Of a stretch of 64,000 nucleotides of DNA, positions 55,036 to 64,000 are shown piece by piece. Source of the DNA: Dipteris shenzhenensis (lineage: Eukaryota > Polypodiophyta > Polypodiopsida > Gleicheniales); the NCBI GenBank assembly GCA_047967505.1, contig CM106541.1; one strand, written 5' to 3'. The notes below the pieces were generated by a model. That model saw nothing but the letters and a program-made list of their open reading frames with translations, did no database searches and had not been told where the DNA came from. The position numbers were made by a program, and so were the translations under genes. Numbering within the stretch: position 1 is the stretch's first letter; each line of letters starts with the position of its first letter.

Positions 55036-57360
55036 ATGGTCAGATGTGGGTATGATTCCATTGCCCCTTCGGGGGATAACCTCATCCGCCTATTTGTATC
55101 TTATAGAAGCTTGCCAGAAGCAAATGAAGCACCTGGCAAGATTTCCAAACCGAGCGTGTTCACATGGAATGCCATTATTTCAGCACATGCAAAGTTTGGG
55201 CATGGCATGAAGGCTCTTGAATGCTATGACAAAATGCAACAAGAGGGCGTAAAGCCTGATAAGGTCACGTTTTTGTGTGTCTCTAAGGCTTGTAGCAGCA
55301 TTGGTGCTTTAGGACAAGGCAGGCTGGTACACTATCAGATTATCAGAAGTGGGCTGGAATTAGACGTTGTCATTGCGAATACCCTTATGGACATGTATGC
55401 CAAATGTGGCAGTTTAGTGGAGGCACGTGACGTCTTTGATGAAATTCTGAATCGAGATGTGGTATCATGGACAGTAATGATCTCAGCTTATGCGGCACAT
55501 GGACATGGTCTTTGCGCAATTGAACTCTACAAAAAAATGCAACAGGAGGGAATAAAGCCAAACAGAGTTGTGATTTTGTGCACCTTGAAGGCGTGTAGCA
55601 GCATAGGAACCATTCGGCAGGGCAGGCAAATACATGAGGAGGTACTGGAAGCCAAGTTGGAATCAGATTTGCCTGTTATGAGCTCCCTTGTTGACATGTA
55701 TTCCAAATGTGGGAGCTTAAGGGAAGCACGTGATGTGTTCGACAGGTTGCCCATACGGGATGTGGTGTCATGGGGTGCAATTATTGCAGGTTTTGCGAAG
55801 CATGGATATGGTTTTGTTGCGCTACAACTTTTCGAGAAAATGCAAAAGGAGGGTACAAAGCCTAATAAAGTCACGTTTTTGGGCATTTTGAAAGCATGTG
55901 GCAGCATAAAAGCCACAGACCATGGTAGATCAATACATGGACAGGTGACCACAAGGGGACTTGAGACAGATGTGCTTATTGGGAGTGCTCTCGTTGATAT
56001 GTATGCTAAATGTGGCAGTCTAGAGGAAGCACAGACAGTGTTTGAACGACTGGCAGATCGAAATGTGGTGTCATGGGGTGCTATAATATCAGGATTTGCA
56101 CAACAGGGACATGGTCTCTCTTCTTTTAAACTTTTTTATGAAATGCAACAGGAAGGCATACAACCAAATAGGGTTATATTTTTGTCCATGTTGAAAGCAT
56201 GTGCTATCAAGGGGGCCCTAAAGCAAGGGAGACTGATTCATGACCAGCTTCTTCAAACTGCTCTAGAATTGGATTTATCCATTGGGAACACGCTTGTTGA
56301 CATGTATGCCAAGTGTGGGAGCCTGGAAGAGGCACGCAAAGTATTTGATCGATTATCAAATCGAGACGCGGTGTCATGGGGAGCAATGATTTCAGGGTAT
56401 TCTCATCAGGGGTATGGTGAGCTTGCTCTTTCTTTTTTTGAGAAAATGCAACAGGACAGTATAAAGCCAGACAGGGCTACACTCCTTTGCATCTTAAAAG
56501 CATGTGCCAGCATAGGTGCCATAGGCTGTGGGAAGTGGATGCACGAGCTAATAATATTTTATGGCTTGGAATCAGATTTTGTAGTTAAAAATACACTTGT
56601 GGAGATGTATGCCAAAACTGGGAGCCTGGAGGATGCGTATAACGTTTTTGCTCAGATATCAAACCAAGATGTGATATCATGTGGTGCAATGATTGCCGGG
56701 CTTGCACAATGCGGCAACTGCAGGCTAGTGACCCAAACACTGGAGAACATGCTCTTGAAAGGCCTGAAGCCCGATGATGTAATGTTTACAAGTATTCTTA
56801 CTGCTTGCAGTCGTGCTGGCCTCTGGGAAGAAGGGCATTGGTACTTCAAATCTATGAGGGATGATCATGGCCTTGTACCAAATATGGAGCACTATAGTTG
56901 CATGGTTGATCTTCTTGGACGTGCAGGACACTTGAATGCAGCTGACGATGTACTGCAAACTATGCCAATGCCTCCAGATATTGTGATGTTGACATCTTTG
57001 CTTAGTAGCTGTAGAACATATAGCAATTCTGAGCTTGGTAAACAATGTTTTGCTAAACTTGTGCATTTGGATCCGATTGACTCTTCTGGCTATATGCTGA
57101 TGTCAAGTATATATGCTGATTGTCACAAGTGGGAGGACGTTGAGAAGATACAAGAGCTAAGGAAATGCGCTAGTGCATGGAACAAGCCTGGAAGAGCATG
57201 CATTGAAGTCAACAAGGAGGTCCAGGAATTTATTGTGGTAGACAAAAGCGATGCGCACAATGACTGGCTCCAGATGAAGATAATGAGACTAAGTAGGTCA
57301 ACAAAGAGACAGGGATTCGTACCACAATTGGAATTGGTGTGGCAGCAAATGCCAGGTTGA
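55036..57360 (+). CDS. PLS-class pentatricopeptide repeat protein with E/E+ domain
   Basis: Binds organelle RNA sequence-specifically; PLS-E proteins guide C/U RNA editing in mitochondria or plastids. 774 aa from the first in-frame ATG. Six PLS triplets of about 101 residues follow residue 40, each with (D/N)VVSW-xxMI, MQQEGIKPN, KACSSIGA and LVDMYAKCGSLEEA wording. Then come a CSRAGLWEEG motif, NMEHYSCMVDLLGR (about residue 616) and an E/E+ region ending ACIEVNKEVQEFIVVDKSDAH (719-740). It stops after GFVPQLELVWQQMPG, where fern relatives as I know them enter the DYW domain. That domain survives only as decayed sequence at 57345-57580. No targeting peptide is obvious. One long exon with no stop inside; the sixth repeat has VISC for VVSW. 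It may work as an E+ protein with a partner supplying DYW, or be in early decay. Confidence 0.88.
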   Translation: MVRCGYDSIAPSGDNLIRLFVSYRSLPEANEAPGKISKPSVFTWNAIISAHAKFGHGMKALECYDKMQQEGVKPDKVTFLCVSKACSSIGALGQGRLVHYQIIRSGLELDVVIANTLMDMYAKCGSLVEARDVFDEILNRDVVSWTVMISAYAAHGHGLCAIELYKKMQQEGIKPNRVVILCTLKACSSIGTIRQGRQIHEEVLEAKLESDLPVMSSLVDMYSKCGSLREARDVFDRLPIRDVVSWGAIIAGFAKHGYGFVALQLFEKMQKEGTKPNKVTFLGILKACGSIKATDHGRSIHGQVTTRGLETDVLIGSALVDMYAKCGSLEEAQTVFERLADRNVVSWGAIISGFAQQGHGLSSFKLFYEMQQEGIQPNRVIFLSMLKACAIKGALKQGRLIHDQLLQTALELDLSIGNTLVDMYAKCGSLEEARKVFDRLSNRDAVSWGAMISGYSHQGYGELALSFFEKMQQDSIKPDRATLLCILKACASIGAIGCGKWMHELIIFYGLESDFVVKNTLVEMYAKTGSLEDAYNVFAQISNQDVISCGAMIAGLAQCGNCRLVTQTLENMLLKGLKPDDVMFTSILTACSRAGLWEEGHWYFKSMRDDHGLVPNMEHYSCMVDLLGRAGHLNAADDVLQTMPMPPDIVMLTSLLSSCRTYSNSELGKQCFAKLVHLDPIDSSGYMLMSSIYADCHKWEDVEKIQELRKCASAWNKPGRACIEVNKEVQEFIVVDKSDAHNDWLQMKIMRLSRSTKRQGFVPQLELVWQQMPG

Positions 57361-57580
57361 TAATAAGGAAGACACACCTACTGGACACTGTGGGACTGCC
57401 AACTAGTGCACACTATGGCACCTATAAAAATTTGGGCATGTCCATTGAGTATCATAATGCTAGCAAGGCTGTACCCAAGCGTTATAAGTCAGCGATGTAA
57501 ACGAAGCATGAATATAATCTCGGTTCTCTCCCACTTGAAAATGGGATATGCGAGCACAAGTATATGATGATGCTACTTCT
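57345..57580 (+). pseudogene. Eroded DYW deaminase-like domain after the PPR stop
   Basis: Downstream of the TGA, frame 57359 reads DNKEDTPTGHCGTA, recalling KEDALCGHCEKLA (active-site Glu replaced). Frame 57423 reads YKNLGMSIEYHNASKAVPKRYK, recalling KNLRVCADCHNASK with both zinc Cys lost. The same frame near 57537 reads ENGICEHKY, recalling the ENGICSCGDYW end. About a third of the domain length is missing. The order is correct, so this is the former C-terminus. Confidence 0.7.
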
Positions 57581-58770
57581 ATACTGTTCATGTTGGAGGC
57601 CCAGTCCCTATGTGGAGCTAACTTATTGTAGTTATATCGGCTGGTCAATGTAGGTCCACCATTGGCTGCTGCATGGCCTCGTATGCAGCGTATTATGAGC
57701 TTTAGAATTACTGCAGCAGATCTGTCAAAGCAAGGCGTCTCCTTTCTCTATCTAGTGATAAACTTGTATCTATTGGGGATTCAGCAGCTTTCAGGTGTGG
57801 TGATTGACAGCATTTGTCAGAGAAGCTAGGAGGGGCACCTTCGTTCCCTTATCACTTGTGGGGTGACATCAAAGTCAAGATGCACCAAAAGAGTTCTCTG
57901 CATACTAAGCAATAGGGCCTACTCCAAGAGACAAGCCATGTGGAAAACACCAAACACTGTCCGGGAAGCTGTGGAGTCTAGGAAAAAGCTGCTGTTGCCA
58001 AGCAAAAACCCAGGCCCAAGAAACCTCTGCAAAAGGAGAGCTGCAGTACAACATAGCTTTTGGATCTGCTGTGCTCAATAACCCAAACAATCTGGAAGTG
58101 AGACGAGATGAGGGGGACAAGGAACTAAAGGGATTTTATGGCAACCTCGGCCTTATTTCTTAGGGGCTACTAGTGTGCATGACAGACATTCACCTCGACG
58201 AGCCTTCATGCTACTATTGGTGATGACACTAACTCAAGCGAACGCTTCGAGGCATCCCAGTTCTGGTAGGTAAGGGTCTTTGTGCAGTGTATCTGCCTGG
58301 TAGATGAATAGCAGTGCACATGGTCTGACCTCATCCGATCTGTGATGCAGTGGGGGTACAGCCTAGCAGATCCCAAGGCCATCAGGATCAGTGCCCTAGG
58401 AGGTGGAATGATGGTTTCATTGATGAGCCTAGGGTCGATGTTCTGCCTTTGAGCCCCCATATGAGCACCCAGGGGCTTGACACCTATGGTAGAAGCATGT
58501 TGTGAGAGGACAAGATGCTAACACCTGGAGCCAGACATTGCAGCACTTTGCGGCAGGTGTATGCTCATCAATGGGCTCATTTTTTGTGAAAGATTGGCCC
58601 GGTTCAAGTGCAATATACTTCTGGTAATTTGACTGCTCTATTTGCTGTACATATCCCTTTAGACTTATGTGTTTGTCTTGAGTTGTGCACAGGTCACATG
58701 GAGTTCGATCTTGATCATTTGGTGTAGCTGGGACAAGTCTTTCCTGAGTGGTTAGGCTCTTATAAAGCTA
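57581..58770. other. No clear gene; possible retroelement remnant at 58320-58450
   Basis: The plus strand at about 58320-58440 gives WSDLIRSVMQWGYSLADP then KAIRISALGGGMMVSLMS, which looks protein-derived (possibly the N-terminal domain of a plant LINE or gag-like protein). It is too short to name. The rest is non-coding. Confidence 0.35.
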
Positions 58771-58773
58771 GCC

Positions 58774-59340
58774 TTGTTTCTCCATCATGATATCAAAGCC
58801 AAGGAAGTTAAAACCCTGATCATCAAGCCCAGAAGATGGACATCTGAGATCAACTTGACAACTGGGCCTTTGCTTGAAGCACTTCAGATCAGTCATGTGT
58901 GTCAAGCTGCTTGCAGCGTGTTGTGGCGTGAAATTCTTTCTCTTAGTGCGACAATGGGGTCTCACATTTTGATTCTGAGTTTGAGTAAGGTGAGTATGTT
59001 GGTGGATACAGATCAGGTGGATGTCACTGCCAAAGTTATTAAGGATGCGGAGCCTGTGTATGTAAAAGATTGGGCAGTCAGTGATGCCGAGATTCTCTTT
59101 ATCATCGGGATGACAATAGATTCATTGCTTCCACACATTCAATTAGCAATGTCTGCATCAGAGGCCTGGATGACCTTGGGTGATCTATTCGAGACCAATA
59201 ATATGGCACGGATTATGAGTGGATAGTAATTGATTGGCCATGTTCATGCTTAGCTAATTGCCAAGGAGCTATAAAGGTTTTTGACTACCCTGACAGCGGG
59301 AAAGAGATCAAAGCCACTCACATTTGAGGGTCCCTTATTG
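58774..59340 (+). pseudogene. gag: Copia gag fragment
   Basis: VKDWAVSDAEILFIIGMTID-SLLPHIQLAMSASEAWMTLG and LFETNNMARIM match the Gag type of element C (AKTFVEAWAILKDLYK, SIIPHIQMA). The open part ends at 59226. No LTR or pol alongside. Confidence 0.75.
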
Positions 59341-59736
59341 CTGTAGGAGAAGACTCAGTAGCAGTTGTATGAGGGGGCTGGCAACACAGAGCGCTTACTA
59401 CTTTCAACAAACGGAAGGTAAGCCGGGTGAATCAAAGAAGAATGATTCTTCTGAGGATAGGAGATTTCGACAGTGATAGCAAGAAAAATAAGAAATGCTG
59501 TTATCGTAATCAGCCTAGGTTGTCTGGATCTTTGAGATTAGTTAAGTGTTAAGATTACTGGCATATGTTAGTATGCAATAAAGTGAGGATTTTGGTCATG
59601 CATGCAGCGTGGTAATTAGCCATGCTGGAATCTTGGAGGGCAGATGAGAGGACAGATGAGAGGAGAGCATAGTGTACCTCCGTGGATCTATAGGAGGCAA
59701 GATGCCGAATCATGATCTCTGCAGTCAAGTAAAGGA
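59341..59736. other. No gene seen
   Basis: Probably the decayed continuation of the gag fragment, with short charged ORFs. Nothing definite. Confidence 0.4.
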
Positions 59737-60034
59737 TGTAATAGTGCTAGCTTTCTTCATGGTTGAGTCTGCCCTTCACCTCTAGAGTGCCGACAGAAAC
59801 TCAGTACGAAGACTTTGTATAAATGGATGCTCAAGTATGTGTGGGTGTGTGGACTTGTATGTGTGAGAGAATATATTTATACTATTTGTTAGTAGTGCTT
59901 GAAGAATGCATGTGCTGGGCTCTAACCCTAAAGCTCCCTCTCTTCCTCTTTATGGTACATACACATACGCCTCGCAGCAGCAAGGTTTAAAGGTCTTGCT
60001 ACAATTACACGATTAGTAACCGTTGCATGTTACA
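59737..60034 (+). repeat. 5' LTR of a Ty3/Gypsy element
   Basis: 298 bp with inverted ends TGTAA...TTACA. A primer-site-like TGGTATTAAAG follows at 60036. Related pieces are at 16378-16528 (first half) and 30613-30746 (second half). Confidence 0.75.
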
Positions 60035-60035
60035 T

Positions 60036-60050
60036 TGGTATTAAAGTTTC
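60036..60050 (+). other. Primer-binding site of the Gypsy element
   Basis: TGGTATTAAAGTTTC one base after the LTR. tRNA-Met type. Confidence 0.65.
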
Positions 60051-61560
60051 AGCTTGTAATACATCTTGACTACGACAAGTGCACGGCTGTGCTGAGATCC
60101 CAAAAGGACACATATAGCAGCATCATGGAGTACTAGAGGAGAGGAGAAGAGCAAGAGTTTGACTTCCAAGAAGACAGAAATTTTGCTTGGATTTCGAAGG
60201 AATCCAAGAAATCCATAAGAACTCTTGGATTTCAAAAAAATGCTTTTGTTGATGCACAAGGAGCAAGCAGGAGGGGTGCTTTGACATGATGAGATGGCCC
60301 AAGCAGAGAAGTAGCATCAACTTGATTGGGAAGCCATGTTGCTCTAGCGCAAACAAATGTTGGCCACTATGTAGGCTAGTAGGAGCGTAGCCATTCCCAT
60401 GACCATACGGGCTTGGACAACAGCCAAGGTTTCTTCACTCACCCGATTCACATCAAATTTCACGAAATATGATGGTAAGTGTGATCATTCAAGTATTTTA
60501 TAGTTTGCTCATGTTCTGCTAGCACGCATCCTAGCAACCCCTCATCTTACCAGTGAGGTGACTACGTGGTGGCAGCATTGGGCCAGTAGTCATATTGACC
60601 CTAACACGCATGTCATGAATTTTGTATGGGATACATTTGTGTCCAACCTCAAAGCTCGGGTTCTGCCACTTCATTACACGCTAACTCTGGAAGATGAGTT
60701 TTTCTTGTCTGTCCCATAATGATCTGCTTGTGTTGACCTACAACAATAAGGTCATCACACTAGCTCAACAATTAGGTGTATCTGAGACCAAGTTGAAGCA
60801 ATTCATTAGAGGTTTAGACTTCAATATTCATTTTCCTATGCGGAATTTTAATCGGCTCACCTATGCACGTGGGCTTACCTTAGGAAATGATGTTGAACGT
60901 GGGAAAGCCTAAGCACGCCCAGCCAAGAGCCAAAGCCCTGAAGCAACACTACCCTCACGAGTAAAGGTCCTCAATAAAAGGACAACCAGTTCGATAAGAA
61001 ATACAACCACCAATCTTCTCGTCAGAAGAAGGAGACTAAGCCAAAGATGAGTCAGAGGAAAAAGCTAAAGCGGGTATAACATGAAGTTAGTTATAGTTCA
61101 ACGAAAAGAAGCATGGCCATGCAGAGCATTGATGTTTCCATTGCCAACATATTACAGGGCATGGAAAGAAAGATTGCCAAAAGTGGTTGGCCAAAAAGTT
61201 TTCAAAAGCATCGGCTGCTATTGTTGCCTTTGTGGTAGCTCTTCCTGTCCCGCCAGCGTCAACTACATATGCAAATTTGCCTACTTTGAATGCCATCAAT
61301 TGGTGGTCTTTGAAGGTAAGAAGGGGGTGTCCTTGACGAGCTGTAGAAGGCTCTCATCAGAGCCTATGGCACAGCTAAAGGGCAACACTTTGTTGTCCTC
61401 TTCGACATGGGGAGCTCCAAAGATGCTATCTCCCCTTAGCTACTAGCAAAGAGGATGGGATGCACCTTAGTACCTCATGAGCTTGCGATGGACGGGTTCA
61501 CACTTGGGCTACACACACAGATTGCACACAAGGCCATTCAATTTTCTTTCTCAGTTTAGA
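60040..61560 (+). pseudogene. gag-pro: Ty3/Gypsy gag and protease remnant
   Basis: Gag: WDTFVSNLKARVLPLHYTL (60631 on), then NDLLVLTYNNKVITLAQQLG and SETKLKQFIRGLDFNIHFPM (60694-60912). Nucleocapsid: a zinc-knuckle-like CFHCQHITGHGKKDC near 61129 with one extra residue before His. Protease: FVVLFDMGSSKDAISP (DSGAS expected, DMGSS found) near 61390-61440, followed by LLAKRMGCTLVPHELAMDG. Frames shift and several stops are present. The element is cut off at about 61560, where a dispersed repeat begins. Confidence 0.8.
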
Positions 61561-61564
61561 AGTA

Positions 61565-61670
61565 CATTTAGCCACAAATGATACATGACATTAGCCCGTA
61601 TGAATTTTTACATGGTACCGCAGGATAGAGATTTATTAACATATGGGCTGCATATGGGAGATAGGTGGGG
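61565..61670 (+). repeat. Dispersed repeat, copy also at 46785-46930
   Basis: CATTTAGCCACAAATGATACATGA...TTATTAACATATGGGCTGCATATGGG. Same orientation as the 46.8-kb copy. It sits exactly where the Gypsy remnant ends. Confidence 0.8.
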
Positions 61671-62605
61671 GCTGCACACAAGCAGTTTTAAAATTACAAA
61701 CAGATGGAATGCATGTGGCCTATGTATGGAATGCATTTGGTGTGCATATGGATGCATAGGGGCTGAATATAGCGGTAGGTCTATATTTTGCATGTTCAAT
61801 TGCTGTGTTTGCTTGAAATATACATTCAAATCATGAGATGGGAGAGACATAAGTAGGATTTCACTGTAAGCAGGGAAGAAAAGTTCTCAGCACATCTAGT
61901 CACTAGAGAACTATGGTATTGAAGGGAATATAAAATGGATTGCAACTGCATTGAAAGCAAATGTCTCCAATCAAAACCATCTCCTCTCAGCTGCAATCCT
62001 TCTATCAAGCTTTTGTTGCATGCTGTCTTGAGGAGCTCATGCAATTGATGTGCTAAATGCCCTTGTGCAGTACTCTATAAAGATTCCTCTCTTGCAATAG
62101 TTGAAGTTCTCTCTCTCTTTCTTTGCTCAATGAAAAGGTTGTGCTCTTCCAACAAACAATCCGAAGCCATCTTCAATGGCTTGGAGTTAAATGGAAGGGT
62201 GCAAAGCATTTTTGTGAACATGTGCCTGCATCTCCTCCATAGCTACCACACCTCTAGAAAGTATGGCCTCCACATGATGGAGCAAGTAACCATCAAGCCC
62301 CACAAAGAGCACCACCACCAAAATGACACATAAGAGGACCACAAGGGGGATTCTAAAAAAACAAACCAATTCATTTTGTCAAGTTTCGGACTTGCAACTT
62401 GCATTAATTGACCAAAAGCATTGTGGCACCGTTTTGTTTGATCACAAGACATTCTCATTTCCCCATCTCTGAGCACATCCACTATAATAGCCACCTCATT
62501 GCATGCATCCTCATTTGTTGAGTAGTTACAATCACCTGAAAATCACACCTCACAAAATCAAAAAATTAAAACATGAAAAAAACATAGTTGATTTAGTCTT
62601 TTTCT
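61671..62605. other. No gene seen
   Basis: Short ORFs only, none recognised. The ATGGAATGCAT...TGGATGCAT wording near 61705-61760 echoes the neighbouring repeat. Confidence 0.5.
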
Positions 62606-62610
62606 CTTCA

Positions 62611-63040
62611 CATATGCATCCCATATGTAGCCCACATCTACCTTCGATATTCATCTATCCTCCCCTCTGTCTAGCCATATGTATCCCCCCTATGTCCAGG
62701 CCATATGCATCCCATATGTAGCCCACATCTACCTTCGATATTCATCTATCCTCCCCTCTGTCTAGCCATATGTATCTCCTCTATGTCCAGGCCATATGCA
62801 TCCCATATGTATCTTCCATACCTCCGATATTCATCTATCCCTAGGGCCCCATGTCCATATTCAGCCCATATATATGCTCCATATGCAGCCCATATCTACC
62901 TCCTATAACCCTATATCCATCCCTCCAACTTTATCCCATATGCAACCCATATCTACCTCTTGTATTCATCCATGGTCCCCTTATATTCAGTTCATATGCA
63001 GCCCATATTCAGCCCATGTGCAGCCCATATGAAGCCCTAT
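62611..63040 (-). repeat. 91-bp tandem repeat and decayed CATATGCAGCCC array
   Basis: CATATGCATCCCATATGTAG starts at 62611 and 62702, and a third partial copy at 62793. The copies have a 91-bp period and near identity. From 62860 to 63040 the unit decays into CCATATGCAGCCCATAT words. On the reverse strand this matches the TATGGGCTGCATATGGG repeats at 46.9 and 61.6 kb. Confidence 0.9.
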
Positions 63041-63800
63041 ATGTAGCCTAAGCATCCTCATCGCATCCATCCTCATCTGCTAAGTAGTTGCAAGCACATG
63101 AAAGTCACACTTCACAAAATCATAAAATAAAAACGTGAAAAACCTTGCTACTTTAGTCTTCTTATCTCTGAAGCCTACCATTTGAAGGCACATGATATGT
63201 GTTAGTTGAGGCTCCCTTTGTGTACATGCGCCTGGTCTCTGACACCACAATGTGCACAGGGAATCCCGCATGCATCATCACCTTTGCTTGGTGCTTATGG
63301 GAGTTTCCTTTTTGTGCCCAATCACAGTCACAACATGCCCATTGAGTGTTTATGTTATAAACATGGTACTTATGGTTTGGTCATGATGCACTATGAACTA
63401 GCGCAAAAATCTTGAAATTCTACATAAGAATCCGGCATCATGGAGGTCGCTCGAAGAACAACACTATCAAAAATGGTCTCAACATTGCAATTAGCAACAA
63501 GCCCCTCAGATTTTCAACATGTCTTTGTACCAATAGTAAGTATGGCAACATGTTACTAGCTTGTGTAATAGCCAATCCACATGGCTGCCATGTATTGTCT
63601 TTATGTTCTTCCTTTCAAGAGGCCATGATATGGTTTTATGGCCCCATTGGTATCTTGGTTTGATGGGGTAATATCCTTGAGGCTCACACCCAAAAACTAT
63701 GAAGAAATCTAATAATTGGAGTCAAGACTTCAAAGCTTTCCATCAAAAAACAAAAGATCACAAGTTGCTTGCAAATACACGTGGGAAATTAAGGTGGAGT
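63041..63800. other. No gene seen
   Basis: Starts with a short duplicate of text at 62503-62560 (CATCCTCAT...AGTAGTTGCAA...CACAAAATCA). Otherwise nothing definite. Confidence 0.5.
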
Positions 63801-63801
63801 C

Positions 63802-63994
63802 TTACAAATCCGTGGACTCCAATAAGTCCTTAAAACATTCCAAGAAATTTTTCTCATTTGCAAATTTTGTATTGAATTCATCAATCATGTCATGAACTTG
63901 CTCCTTCAACTGTGACGTAGTTTGGCTAGGATGGCCTTGTTCATGATTTCTCCCAAGCACTTGAACATGGCCGCTTGCGTCGACCAATCTTAAA
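63802..63994 (-). CDS. Hypothetical ORF near the right edge
   Basis: About 62 codons on the minus strand, ending EQVHDMIDEFNTKFANEKNFLECFKDL. An in-frame TAA lies just upstream near 63998, so the piece would have to be an internal exon or a remnant. The DEFNTKFANExxFLExF phrase resembles segments near SWIM-type transposon-derived plant proteins, but this is weak. Confidence 0.2.
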
Positions 63995-64000
63995 CTTTAG

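Noticed and set aside
62611-63040. CRISPR-like regular repeats
   Set aside because: A 91-bp tandem repeat in plant DNA without unique spacers.

Overview
This is nuclear DNA from a land plant, most likely a fern. The evidence is a three-exon cinnamate 4-hydroxylase (CYP73A) gene with plant-type introns, a PLS-class pentatricopeptide repeat (PPR) gene whose wording of repeats and E domain resembles fern PPR proteins as I know them, plant telomere-type repeats (CCCTAAA/TTTAGGG), and a background that is almost all decayed retrotransposons. The fern assignment is inference; the plant assignment is firm.

Layout. 1-6.9 kb: a minus-strand host ORF of unknown function is split by a complete Copia element (535-6448) with 170-bp LTRs, a GTTAC target duplication, a tRNA-Met primer site and a broken gag-pol. 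6.9-10.6 kb: structured non-coding DNA, namely an AT-rich block, a pyrimidine-to-purine strand switch, a family of TGTTGC/GCAACA motifs, and a 0.8-kb palindrome with telomere-like arms. 10.8-11.7 kb: a transposon-type ORF with 48-bp tandem repeats. 13.7-15.4 kb: the intact CYP73A gene. 16.4-17.7 kb: a solo LTR fragment and a LINE tail. 20.5-30.1 kb: a nest of Copia and Gypsy fragments, including a chimera at 25.0-26.3 kb in which inverted LTRs enclose a long open frame. 31-47 kb: nearly gene-free, with one degraded Copia gag and small tandem duplications. 47.6-49.9 kb: two Ty3/Gypsy polyprotein remnants on opposite strands. 50-51 kb: a pair of 176-178-bp direct repeats. 52.6-54.5 kb: a 5'-truncated LINE on the minus strand. 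54.9-57.4 kb: the PPR gene, followed by an eroded DYW domain. 58.8-63.0 kb: Copia gag, a Gypsy LTR with gag-protease remnant, and tandem repeats.

How the genes work together: they do not form a pathway. CYP73A acts in phenylpropanoid metabolism at the endoplasmic reticulum. The PPR protein would act on organelle transcripts. The rest is mobile-element history. The strongest candidate for something undescribed is the inverted-LTR chimera at 25.0-26.3 kb with its 316-codon frame related to Copia reverse transcriptase/RNase H but lacking key catalytic residues. All homology statements come from reading translations by eye; no database search was run.
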